Source of the DNA: Bryoerythrophyllum caledonicum
Lineage: Eukaryota > Streptophyta > Bryopsida > Pottiales > Pottiaceae
Assembly (NCBI GenBank): GCA_963971425.1
Contig: OZ020517.1
Span: 8,186,501-8,250,500 of the forward strand
DNA length: 64,000 nt
Direction: 5' to 3'
The notes beneath the pieces were generated by a model. It was not told where the DNA came from. It did no database searches and was given only the letters and a program-made list of their open reading frames with translations. Positions within the stretch are counted from its first letter, which is position 1, and every line of letters begins with the position of its first letter. Shown here one piece after another: positions 38,406 through 50,800 of this stretch. A program made the position numbers and the translations under genes.

Positions 38406-38819
38406 GCCGACAACATTTATGGCTGATAAACTACATGTCGGCGCCAACTTTTGCACGGTTTCCAATGTTGCATTGGATCTTTTTACCAATCCAGATATTT
38501 TTATTCAAATTGTTGTATGGTAACGTCTTTTCTTGAAATTAAAAATGCAGTTGTTTTATAGTTGTTGTTTAGTTGTGAAGCAGTAGTAGAAATATATAAG
38601 AGCAATTATAGTGCCGACAACATTTATGGCTGATAAACTACATGTCGACGCCAACTTTTGCACGGTTTCCAATGTTGCATTGGATCTTTTTACCAATCCA
38701 AATATTTTTATTCAAATTGTTGTATGGTAACGTCTTTTCTTGAAATTAAAAATGCAGTTGTTTTATAGTTGTTGTTTAGTTGTGAAGCAGTAGTAGAAAT
38801 ATATAAGAGCGATTATAGT
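38406..38819. repeat. 207-bp tandem duplication inside the CACTA element
   Basis: Copies at 38406-38612 and 38613-38819 start at GCCGACAACATTTATGG and differ at about three positions (CGGCG/CGACG, CAGAT/CAAAT, GCAAT/GCGAT). Each carries several CAGTTGT/AGTTGT words. A shorter related stretch (TTGCACGATTTCCAATGTTG) lies near the left end at about 36078. Confidence 0.95.
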
Positions 38820-39633
38820 GTGACTGCATGAGTAAAGCCGCAACATTTCTCATTGAGGGAGACCATGAAATGGCTTTATTACTCTCAACAATGCTGCCAT
38901 GGGCTTCTAAGAACGTACTGAAAACCCTAAATCCTAACCCAAACTGAGAACACTGGAATTTGAAGTGTTACTTACATTGAACCTAAAAAATGCGTAAATG
39001 CACCTGACAGTGATGCCTAAGGACATGTACAAATGTCAGAAATAAGTTACATAAACCAAAATTGAAAATAAGGCCCTCTTTTAAAAAAAACAGTTGTACT
39101 CTAGTCGTTGCTTAGTTGTTGCACAGGAGCAAAGAAATGCTACAGTGACTACACTGCAACTACACTACAACTGCATTACCAATGTCCCAATATAACACAT
39201 TTACACCAACCTCAAAAATGTCACTTTCAGCATAAACAACTGCCGGGGCAGAATGAAATTAAAAAACTCTTTTAATAAGTGAAGTATAAAGAAGGTAGTA
39301 AAAAAAATGAACTGCAGTCGTGCCGCAGTTGTTGTTTAGTAGTATTACAGTTTGAATGAAAACCAAGACACAACTACAGGACGACTTTGGTGAAAAATAT
39401 GGACTACATCCCTAATTTTCATCCAACCGCTTACTGAAATCGTTGGCGAGGGACGAAACTGTTCAACGCAGTTGTAGAGTAGTATTGTGTAGTTGTAATT
39501 ACAACTGCAGTACAACTCAAGAAGGTGAGCGTCAACATTGCAGTTGTTTAATTCTTAATTCAGCTTGGATGCAGCTGTTTTTGACAAGGAGTTGTACGAG
39601 TGCAGTTGTATTTTGCCCCATTTCCTACTAGTG

Positions 39634-40263
39634 CACATATTTGACTAGACATAGCTTATGCAATGAACCTTGTCTTGCGTTTACATGCAAGAGCTCCTGG
39701 AAGCACATTTCAAAGCAACCAAGGCTATCATCAGGTACCTTAAAGGCACCACATTCCTCAGATCACATTACAAGAAGGGGAGCAGTCTTGTACTTACTGG
39801 ATACAACGACGCAGATTAGGGCGGCGATCTGGACGAGCGCAAGTCCACCGATGCAATTATCTTCATCGTTGGATCCTTGCCAATTATCTGGAACATCAGG
39901 AAACAAACTTGCATTGCCCTTTCATCCACTAAATCAGAGTACAAGGCGTTAGTAGAAGCAACAAAGGAGGCAATATGGATTCAGAGACTCTACTCGGAAT
40001 TCGGGTTTTATATACAAAAACCTGTAAAGATCTTCTGCGAAAACCAAAGTTCCATCAAGATTTCACAAAACCCTATCTATCATTCCAAGGCTAAACATTT
40101 TGAAGTTCACTTATACTATGTCTGGGACATGGTAAAGAAAAATGTTGTAGATATATTATATATTCTAGGTGTAGAGCAACCTGCCGACATCTTGACCAAA
40201 GCACTAGGGCAGGTCAAGTTTGAAGAGTGTAGGAAATTGCTCAACCTTGCCACAACTCCCTAA
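39634..40263 (+). pseudogene. Ty1/copia remnant, 3' part (end of RT, RNase H)
   Basis: This continues the copia polyprotein to the right of the CACTA insertion: a DIAYAM block, FKATKAIIRYLKGTT, then RNase H with KQTCIALSSTKSEYKAL, FCENQSSIKISQNP, HSKAKHFEVHLY and EQPADILTKAL, ending at a TAA at 40261-40263. Stops and frame changes occur before about 39840. The last 130 codons are open. Spacing and order match the 5' part at 32.7-35.8 kb, so both were one element before the insertion. Confidence 0.92.
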
Positions 40264-41748
40264 AGGACCAAGTATTTGTTTGAAGGGACAAATTTATTCA
40301 CTTTGACTGCAAGTATCTTTCAATCCGTATGGTCAAAATTCAATTTTTATTACCACATCATCTCATATAAATTTAGGCAAAGATCCTACAATTTCATTCT
40401 CAAAAAGTTCATCATGGTAGTTTTTAATCAATGGAGTAGAGATTCCTCTAAAATGCCTTGGTCCTTTAGGAATTAATTATGTACAAACCCATCCAACGCG
40501 TAGGGTACCGTGACAAAGCAGGCTGTATTCCAGATTCCCAAGTTCAAAATACGGTGTTCCCCAGTACAGTACACAGAGATGCCATGCCATCCTCAAATAT
40601 CCAGCCATTCCTAGATCCCAGTTCCAGAAGAGAATCTTCTTCCTCAGTACATGCCCCTTGCTCATGTTCCCATCGTGCCCGAACCTGTCGACAGAATCTA
40701 GACCGCGAACCACCCGCATGTGCCGCGTTCCCCGGGCATGCCTGGTAATTTCCCTGATTTACATCGTAATTGAGCCCTAAACCCGTCCAACTAATTGCTA
40801 ATCGCAAGTCCTACTATAGAAAATCTGGCTCTATTTATTTGCTTTCTTTAGCGAGTGTCGTCCTGATTCCGTCCTGATTGCATCCCGCAGTGATTCCGTC
40901 AAACCTTCGTCTGTATTCCGTCCAGTCAGATTCCTAATCCGTTCATGATTCCGTCCAAGTTCCGTCCTAATATCGTCTCAGTCACATCTTCTCCACCCTA
41001 ATTTCTTACTAACCCGTCCTAATCCCGTGTCAGTCATCCTAATTACTTACTAATTTTTCCTAATCGCGTCCTACGAGCGTCGTGAGGAGACTGGGAGAGA
41101 AGCAAGCTGGCGAGCGAACACAAGTACTTATAGCTTGTTTTGAAGCACCTCTGTTGTTGTTGTATGGCGGCTCAAGCTCACGGAGCCCGGCGTCTCCATC
41201 ACTTGTTGTAGATTCCGTCTTCGCGAGCTCCGTAAGCGCTTCTTGCAACTCCCGCACCTCTCTCAGATTGCTTATTTCATGTTTTTGTGCGATGGAGAGT
41301 TGGGTATGTTGTTGAGAGGTTGTGAGAGTTTGGAAGAGCTTGGAGAGGGAGAGGTGGATTGGAGTAGGCGGACAATTGCGTTGGCGACGGTGCGAGGTTT
41401 TAGTTACTTTTTCGGGGAGAGGATTGCAATTGGAGGAGGAGCGCGGAGTGGAGGATGAGTTGAGGTCGTTACGGTGTAGGTTTTTATGGTGAATCGGAGG
41501 TGCATTTATGTTGCGGGAACGGATTTGGAGTCGGAGATAAGGTACGGAGGGATCGCGGTGTGATGCAATTCGGTGCTTGCATTTGTTAGAATTGGTTTAT
41601 CTTTCGTTTCAGGATTGGCGTTAAGGTGTAGAGCGGTTGGAGAGATGAGAGAGAGAGCGGAGTAGGTTTTGATTCGAGAGCCGGTTTGGTTAATTCGATA
41701 GCTTTAACGTCAGATTGAGGGGGCGTGAGGAGCTAGGGATCAACCTGG
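40264..41748. other. Intergenic region and probable 5' region of the giant ASH-domain gene
   Basis: From 40264 to about 40500 the DNA may include the copia 3' untranslated end, but no LTR pair was identified. Between 40857 and 41080 the word ATTCCGTC and close variants (TTCCGTCC, ATCCGTTC, ATCGTCTC) recur about ten times. The following 600 bp becomes purine-rich and GC-richer, as in a promoter or leader of the downstream gene. Confidence 0.5.
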
Positions 41749-41838
41749 ATGGTGAGAGGAAGGTCTAATCGGTGCATCGCCGCTACGAGCAGCTGTAACG
41801 GTGAGCGCGGGGATGGCGACCGAAGGTTCATCGAGTGA
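41749..41838 (+). promoter_or_regulatory. Upstream ORF overlapping the start of the ASH-domain gene
   Basis: An ATG at 41749 opens a 29-codon frame that ends with TGA at 41836-41838, out of frame with the main ATG at 41813. If it lies in the mRNA it should reduce initiation at the main start. The transcription start is unknown, so the role is conjectural. Confidence 0.3.
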
Positions 41839-44800
41839 GGGCGATTCGGAAGCCTTATTTACCACCGACATTGTGAATAACGTCGTGAAGCTGAAGAACG
41901 TTATCCTCAACGAGTTTCATGTTCTTCGCAAGTTCTCTTTTATCAGGTGCGGTTCGTTTTGACCTCCTGCATTTTGCCCCTGTTTGTCGTCACGAAAGAA
42001 TTTTCTCTGTATTACAGGGGCGTTCAGCTCTGAGGTTTATATTATTGTGGTTATCGGAGCATCTTTTTTTCTTAGCTTGATTGGTTGTTCTTATCTGACC
42101 GGTTGTTGTCGTTGGAGCAGTTTGTGCAATGAAACACTTCGCGTGAAGCTTGAGAGCGACCTGGGATCACAAATTGGATTTCAGATCGATAACGAAAATT
42201 TTGACCACGAGAATGTTGCAGAGCAGACGGTGGCGACATTCTTGGCAGATGATTTCAATCAAGTACGTTGTATTCTTGTGACCTTCTGTAGCATTGAAGC
42301 ATCTACTTCTCCCCTGCATATAACAAAGATATTTTGCCCGTGCATCAATTACAGTCATTTAGTTCCACCTTGGTCAATATGCAGGCTAAACTTAGAAGAT
42401 TGACGTCGGTCTTCTTGAGCTTGTAGTTTCTTAAAAACACTTCATTATTTTTCACTTCCTTGCTTCTTCGTTTCTTCATTACTTATCTTTGCAGATATTT
42501 TAGCTTTGTACCAGTATTCCATCCCTGGTGCTGAATGGACAATATTTCTGTAGTTGTAACGCTTTGCAGGGGCAGTATTTTGCTTACCAGAACACCGTCA
42601 GTCAGACGGTTGGTTGTTCGTCTCTAGATTGGACTATGATATTGTTAAGATGCGTTGTGCGACTTGGAGCTCAACTGATAACGCTTTGTTTAATGTATTC
42701 TTCGATATGTTTTGCAGTTGTTCAATACAGTAAATCTTGTCACTGAGGTTATACTACAGCCAAGACAAGTCCAGCAAGTGATACTGACTTTTCGGTCTTC
42801 TGAACCTCTCAATAGATCGTCGAAAGAGAAGGATGAGAAGGACATTAAACAGGTTTGCAACATCTGTATTTACCTCATTCAACTAAAAAACAGTTGTTTG
42901 TCACATGTAATTTCAACATAGCAAGGTTCGAAATAAGAAGCTTCACTTGATTTCACTGAGCTGACATACCGCATGCTATGTACAGATTGCAGGACAAAAT
43001 GCGTCAAGAGTGCCTTTGAAGCGTATTAGCGCAAACGTGAACGAGATTTTTCAGGTCAATGGGAAGCTTAGTTTCTCAGCCAGTGTTATTGGTGACAGTG
43101 TGGCAACCAGGCAAGGGGAGACCACTAGAATTGATCATCAGAACATTACTGTACAGTTCAACTCATCAGTGTGTCAGTCAATCTTGAAGACGGATGTGTC
43201 AGAAATCGTATTTGAGGACTGTGTTCCAGGAGGCGTTTTCGTCAAAGACTTCAGCGTTTGGAACCTCTCCGAAATTCCTGGGTCGTTTGAACTTAATGTA
43301 AAATGTGGGCCTTCTGAAAAACCGGTATGTTTCTTGTCATCAATTCTTATTGCATTTCCTGTTCCTATATCCTACTCTTGTTTGAATTATTCATCTTACT
43401 AAGTTTGTTGAGTTGTATCGGAGACTTGAGCAAGATCTGCAGGACAATATTTCTTCCACTGAGATTTGCTTTCGTTACAATTTGAAAGTCATGAATGTAG
43501 ACTAGATACACAGTTCACGGTATTGATCCACAAACATGCAGCTGTTTTTCTCACATTCGTTATTGCATCTTCTCTTTTTGTATGTATTGATTGTGTTGGC
43601 TATAGGTATTGGAGCTTACAGATTATGACACTGGCCTTCCTATTTCGAGAGGAGATATCAAAAGTTTTTCTCATCGTCGTATTCGTGTTACATACAAGCC
43701 AAAAGACTTTGGGGATTTCACCTACATTGTCCACTTGCAGAATAATTATGATGAGAGAAATTCTAAATCTGTTCCCTTTCGATGCATAGTAAGCTTTGAA
43801 ACTTATTTGTTTCCCTTTGAATTTGAACCTTTTTTTTTCTGACTAAGCCTGTTTACAAGGGACTGCATTGTAATTATTGATATTTTTCTTTTAGAAACGT
43901 AGTCTGTATTTCTTGTGTTGCATGCAGTAGCATTTACTTATTTGAGCTTTCGAATATTTTCAGTAAATGCCCTTTTTTTGTCTTTCCAGGTCAATTCTGA
44001 GCAAAGACAAGAAAGTCTCTTGGTTACTGGTGTTGGAGAAGATGGAGTTCTAGACTTCGGTGACTGCTACTCAGGGAATGGAACCTGCCAACTTTTAACG
44101 CTTAGAAACGTTACTCAGGAGGTACGATCCATTCTGAACGTTAAAGGGTAGACTAGTTTGTGGCTTTGAGAGAAGGGAAGAAGATAGACACTTACCTGAA
44201 TTTTTGAAATGCAGGCATTAGTTGTGAACTTGAGCTCAGACCATGCTTCTGGTGATAAAGTCACCTTTTATCGGCAGTCTGAGTTGGACCTGCTGTCGGC
44301 GACTTCAAAAGCTCGACTCAAGGATGTGGTTAGCCCTGTTGAAGACGATATTGTCAGTTTGGAGGGAGCTCACAAGGAAACACTTGTTCTTGACAAACTG
44401 GTGTGTTTTCAATTTGTGAACTGCCTTTCAACCTATACTACAGTCATGGGCACTTCATCATACCACCACAGTGTTATGGTTTTGGGTTATTGTTTGGTGC
44501 TTCGTGTTAGACTGACGGTTTTTCTACTATTGTCTTTCTGATCCGTCCTGTGAACAATTCAAGCATTTTGACATATTTTAGGTGACGATTCATGGGTCAT
44601 GTGAAAGTTTTCTGATATTATCATTGGCCTTTGTCCTAAGTGTTTCTAATTGTTATATACATTTTTTACAAGCACTAGGAAGACATTTCCTGTTGATTTT
44701 GTCATGTAATCTATTTTAACACTTAGTACATTACTTAGTTCTTTAGTTTTGGAATGCGCAGGACAGTCCCGCTGGTCCGAGTGTTATTGTGAACAAGAAG

Positions 44801-47800
44801 AGTAAGGTTGATTTGATTACTCTTGGAAAGGGCGAAGAGAAAAATCTTCTAGTCTGGTTCTTCCCAGCAGGTGCATCGGATGAATTGAAGGCCGCTAGAT
44901 TGCAAAGAAGAAATTTTCGACTGTCGCTGAAGTGTGCCGAAAAGAAAGGGTATAGCAAGCAGCGCTTTTCCAAGATCATTCAGGTATCTATATTCTTTCA
45001 TGTATCTTGGTGAAATGTATCATTTCAGCCTGCTAGTTATGTTTTGCTATACATTGTTATAATATTGAAAGTAACTGACTGCTAGATTCCGTTTTTAACA
45101 AACACATGCGAGTATATTTTGCAAAGGACGTCATTTATTAGGCTTGATATTCACTATTCCTGGCTTTTGTGATTGCAGTGCAAAGCTCAAATATGCACTT
45201 CTGTTGTGAAGCTGTCAACTCAGGAGCTCAACTTTGGTGACTGTAATGTTGGTTCAAACAAAGCATCAATTGTACAGATTTATAATCTCTCTGATCTTCC
45301 AGCACTCATCACTCCATATGTTACATCGACTATACTTAGTATAAAAAGTCAGGCGGAGCGAGTTTCTATTCCAGCTCGTCAGACACACAGTTTGGATATA
45401 GATCTTGTCCCTCTTAAGATCAATCATAAGTATAGGAAACAAATTCGGGTTGACAATCTTTTGAACAAGGAAAATAATCAGGTACTAGAGGTTCGAGCAA
45501 AAATAATGGACCGTCACCACGTTTTATTCCATTCTGTCTATTACAAATTGCAAACCCCGTCAGCGAGCAACTTTCTTGTATTTGACAGGTGATTATCACT
45601 ACACTCTAGTCTAGCTCTTTTAATGTCTTTTAATGTCTTTTAATGTTTTTTTAATAGCTTCATGTTGAAAACTCATGGTTATGCGTGCGTTTGCTCACCT
45701 TCTTTGTTGAAGTAGGAATGTATTTTATTGGTTTTTCAAAATATATTGGAAGTTTGCCTCTTTCTAATATTTTCTTTGTTTGTGAACCAGTGCGGTTGTC
45801 AACAACCCATGTGTGAAGATACTTACGGTTGAGAATGTCACGGATAGAGAACTGATTCTGGAATTCAATACCAACATGCCGGAAGAGTTGGGTATTTATT
45901 CTTTACAAGACAACTCTGCATCAGAGTATGGAGATCTTGGTGTTGGCGATGTCTGCAGCCTTTCTAGTGAAGCGAGCGAGGAAGATATTCATGAGAATCG
46001 AAAGAGGTGTGTCGCGTACTTGATCACTTGGTTAGTTTTCAGATTTCCTGGAGCAAAAGTGGCTAAAGGATTTTGCCTTAAAGATTCGATTTCTTAACGC
46101 TCTGGTGAAGTTTTCAGTTATTCTGTGTTTGGATATAAAATATCCTTATTACAAGTTGTGGCCATTTTTCATATATTGGCTTGACAATGTAGATAGTCAG
46201 CTGTAAATTCATGATAGCATATTACTACTAGACTGGTTTTTGTTGAATGATTATGAGCAGATGAGAAGGCTTTGATAATATGCACCCTCATGACTAGGTT
46301 ATGATCTCCTTTTGGTTCTTTCTATTTGTATTTTTTAGGGTCTCATATAAAAATCATGATTATGCCAGTGTTTCATCTATATGGCCATCATTGACGCGGA
46401 ATAATTTGACTTTTAAGATGACGATGTTCATTGTCGCATGTAATTGGTTTTATGTCACGAATTGCAGGCTTCTACTAGAAGCAGAGACTGAACCTGTTGT
46501 GTTTCTGTTTTCTCAAGAGCTTATGCAGCATCGGTGAATAAGGAGAAAATTCTTGAAACTCTGGAAGAGTCTCAGCCTCGGCTAAGTAAAGCGATTGTTG
46601 ATTCTGCTCCATTCCCTTTGCAGCAGGGCCACTCGAAAACTGCGCCCATTGAAACTCCACTTTCCTCTTCAGAGAAAAAGAGAAGAATGAGGTACGGACT
46701 ACAGGAAGCACGATTGTAGTATAAATGCATGTCCTTTTCACTTTAGAATATTTCGTAAGTGGTCCAGCTCATCACGTTTGATATTACGTAGGATATCGTG
46801 GTCTTGAGTGTAGTGTCCTTCGTTTTGTCTCTCTACCTACTTGCTAAGTTAATGCTCAGAAACCTGCGACAACTGAAGGTTATTTTGGATCTGAACTGAA
46901 CGTGTCATGAAAGAGATTTTCGCTGCTGGGTGATATGATTGTTGCTGAGGTTACCGTCTTACACGTAACAACAGTTGGAGTAGCTGATTGATGCTCTTTT
47001 GATTTATGATCCACCCAATTGCATTTGTTTTCATTTCAGGATGTCGTTAGATCTCTCAGCAAGTCCGCTTTCGACCAGTCTTTCAGGTCTTCCAGGCCTG
47101 AAAACTGGCCCACTTGCTATTTCAGCAATCACTGATGATTCGACGAACGAGGTTGCGGCCGATGTAAAGTCATTTGAAGACACGGATCAGAATGTTAAAC
47201 CAGGAACGTTGAAGAGAGTACAAAGTGATGCTATACTGAATGCCGCTGAGGAAGCCTCTAAAGTTCTTGGATCTTCCCGGCGAAGTTCCGATGATGACTA
47301 TCTTGAAGAAGTCTTAACTCGGCTTGGTTGTGCAACGGCTTTAGACTGCTCCTTCACGGACGAGGATTCTGTGAAGAAGGTCTGTTTGTTCTTATCACCC
47401 CAATTGATGTATCCACATCTGTTTTTTTCCTTTTTCTCGTTCTGCTTCTAGGTTACCCCTAGTCTCTCCGCCAGTTGAGGGTAATATCAAGCTACCAGAT
47501 GATTAGGGTGATATTTGCTTAAATGGCTTACTGAACATTGCACTTGCATAGCTTTGTTCGATTCTGATTCTAACAGTATCTATCCTTATTGTAATGTTGG
47601 TGACAGTTCATTGATAATCATATCAGAGACAGAGAACTTACCATGCACGCTCTAGAAGATGTTCCGCACACTTTGTTGCCTCTTGGGAAGCTTGAGCTAG
47701 TACCAGGTGAATCAAGAAACTTGTATGTTATACTCGTTTTAAATGGACAGTCCCACACTGATCTGCAAGGGCGGCTTCAAAAGCTTGAAGCGAAGGTAGG

Positions 47801-50800
47801 TTGTTTCCTGCGATCACTTTGATGCTAAGGAGCGAGCCTGTTACTGAAGGGTGTTTCCGACATCATTTTATCTGAATGATTTCTTGTGTATGGTTATGAC
47901 CAACACACCATGCAACTATTGAAAATCCACAATTATGCATCTCGAGTTTACAGTTATGTATAGTCTTAGCAACAGTAGCATCTGATGCATTTCTTATTTT
48001 ACATCTGATAACCATGGTGGATGGTAAACCTATTGGCAGATTACCGTTCAAATGATTGAGTATGACAAGGAGCGCCAGGAATATCTGGAGCCTGGCTTTT
48101 TAGAGCCGATAGTTGATGACGACCTCTTGACTCGAGAAATTCCTGTAGAGGTTAACGTACGTGTCATCCTTCACTCCCACTTGCTTCGAAGCAGTTTAAC
48201 ATGTGTGTATTTGTATCTGATTTGAGCTAACGACGTAGCATCACTCTTGGGGGATGGCATAACTAATAATATGAGGTGGTATCCATTTAGTGAGATACAT
48301 CTCGTTCATCGAATTGCGCATGTCTGATGCTTTTTGTGTGTGCTAATTCAGGTCTGTCGGGCAGTTCTGTCACTTGCGCAAAAGAATATCAGCTTCGGTA
48401 AACTGCTCACCAACGAGCATCGAGCAAAAACATTGGTTCTAAACAATGTTTCAGATGTTCCACTTCTGTACAAGATCAAGAAAACAGGTATGACCTAGTG
48501 ACTTGTTCTTCGTTGAAATCTTTCGTTGTGTAGAGTAGTTCGTGCCTTTGAATCACTATACACGTGGATATCTTCACCAGTACATCGGAGTAGCTTTAAC
48601 TTACAGTTAGACACCTCTGTTATCTCCTGCAGTCATTCAGCGTCGAAGAAGTGCGGTAGACATTTAAGGATTTAAATTTCAACATAAAGTCTTATCTTCC
48701 TCTTTCTGATGAACTTGGACAAGCTTATTTAGCATGTCTTGCAATTCGCAGGTTCTATTGCTTCAGGCGATTTACATATCATTGACGGACGCAGTGGGGT
48801 GCTGAAACCCCACAGCAGTCAGGAGGTTAACTTCGTGTTCCAGCCTTCGTTGAGTGGGTCTTTTCATGAGACACTTATAGTTAGCAATGTATATGACCCC
48901 AACAATGACCAAGTGGTGAACTTGAAAGCCACAATTAGTCGTGCTGAAACTTTCTGGCTTAAGAGCAACAGCATCGACTTTGGAGCAGTTATTTCAGGCC
49001 AGTGGTCTTCCTCACAGAGTTTTTTGTTTTCTAACACCAGTAAGCAGTCAAGAACCTTTATTTTGAGGGAAGTAGGATGTGGAGGTGAGGAAAAGGGGTC
49101 CCCTACCCCTGGCCCTGCCACTGCCACTGCCAATTTGCAGCATAGATATGCTCATCCTGGTTTGGTTAAATTAAGATTCGTTCTCGAGGCAAAGAAAATC
49201 ACTGTCCAAAGTCACATGCGACCCGAGCAAGAAGCTATTGAAGCGTTAGAGAGGAAGGTTCTAGCTTATGAGCGCAAAGGCAAAGCAGATAAAGTTGCTA
49301 AAATTAGGGGAGAGATCGAAGAGCTTAAGGCTAAAGATATAGGAAATAATGTCAAGCAAGAAGTGGCAGCTGGCGAAGCTGTGGACCTGGTTTCTGAGAC
49401 CAAGGGAAATCAGAATTCCTTGAGTATCCGTAGCGTTGATGCGCCTGCTGGTGCAGAGAAGGAGAAGGATTTAACTTCTAAAAACTCGGACGGCTTTATT
49501 AGCTTCACTTTGAGGCCTAGTGAATCTCAGGTACCTCATATGATGTTTGTTCGACCATTTCAATCTAGAAATCTTGATGATCTAGAATTTAGCTGGAGCT
49601 GAGGAACATACGCAATACGCACATTTTGTCTTATTTTTGAAGCATTTTCGATTGTTGGTATACCACTGATTAACGTATGTAATTGCTTTCTAGGTCGTAC
49701 TTGTGAGCTGCTATGCATGGATGCCAGACTCTACGCCCTTGGGAGAACAAATTAAAGGGGCTTTTCTTGCTTATGAAAGCAAAAATCAGGTTTCATTTTC
49801 GAGCTTTTTATCTTGACGCATTTACATCCATTTTTTTAGGTTCTTTAACAACCACGATTTCATTTGTTCTGGTGTTCAATTTTTTCGTGTCTTTATTTGT
49901 TAAATCTGAATAGTTTCATGCTTTTCCCGAAGATGGTTTGGTGGTTCCATTTCAGGCATTTGGACCTCATGCCGTTCAGTAATATTTCAAAAGTTTTGAT
50001 TTCTTTAACTATGCTTGTAAACTCTAGTAGTTAACTTAAGTATGGACCTTTTCTCTGCACTATTGAATAGTAGAGTAGTTTTTCAGGTATGTTTTTTGAT
50101 ATTTTTGGTTTGGTGATGGAGCAGGACGTAGTGAAGCTTGTTGAGTTTGAAGCAACTATTTGCTCCGACAACACCTATCATGACGACCATGCTTTGAGCT
50201 CAATGAAACAGGTACGCACAACAGTTTTTGGGTTGTTTATAAGTATGCACTTTTTAAAATTTTACACTGTAGGACAATTTTACGGGCAATTCTATTCTCT
50301 TACGTGAAAGAAAATTTATATTTATTTAAAAACAATGCCATGATTTCATGAATGCATCTTTATTCACGTGAAATTGTACTCAAGTATTACTTTACACATC
50401 ATTATTTCTGCTTGGACTTGACTTTCTGATCTCTCTAAATGTGCTCAGAGTAACAGGACTGGAGAGGACTCTCCAAGTTCGACACCATCATTGTCTCCAA
50501 CTATTACACCTGATAGCTCTGTTGCAACCTCTCCGAGTGGTGGCCAGACTCCGCAAATGCTCTCTGGTCATCAGACACGAAAGTTATCAGCGTCAAGTTT
50601 GTTCGCTTCTATTGAGCCTGTAGACCTGAACTTCGATGGCGGTGTCAGTGCCTCAGCTGCAAGTCCTTACAAGCTACCACTTGACCCTGAGCAGCCACAA
50701 AATGCGATAGGGACGTTGATCTCAGAAGTCTCAATTCCTGTCACCACTGGAAAGGTTGTAAATGTGGGAAACAGTGATGGTTTGGCTAGGGATAGCCTTT

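Larger units (their letters stand above)
35808..39633. mobile_element. CACTA (En/Spm-like) DNA transposon inserted in the copia element
   Basis: The ends form imperfect terminal inverted repeats. The left end reads CCCTAGTAGAATCTGGTGTA and the right end, reverse complemented, CACTAGTAGGAAATGGGGCA. Both run on into a TAC(G/A)ACTGC word. The CACTA start, the 3826-bp length and the clean interruption of a copia reading frame support the call. The flanking triplets are TAC and CAC, an imperfect 3-bp target duplication. The outer kilobase at each end is packed with CAGTTGT/ACAACTG-type words in both orientations, as expected for CACTA subterminal transposase-binding repeats. It contains only a short transposon-protein remnant (36940-37500, minus strand) and a 207-bp tandem duplication. 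No complete transposase is present, so it is probably non-autonomous. Confidence 0.8.

Noticed and set aside
31500..40500. LTR pair for the copia element
   Set aside because: No matching long direct repeats were seen outside gag and RNase H by eye. A self-alignment would be needed.
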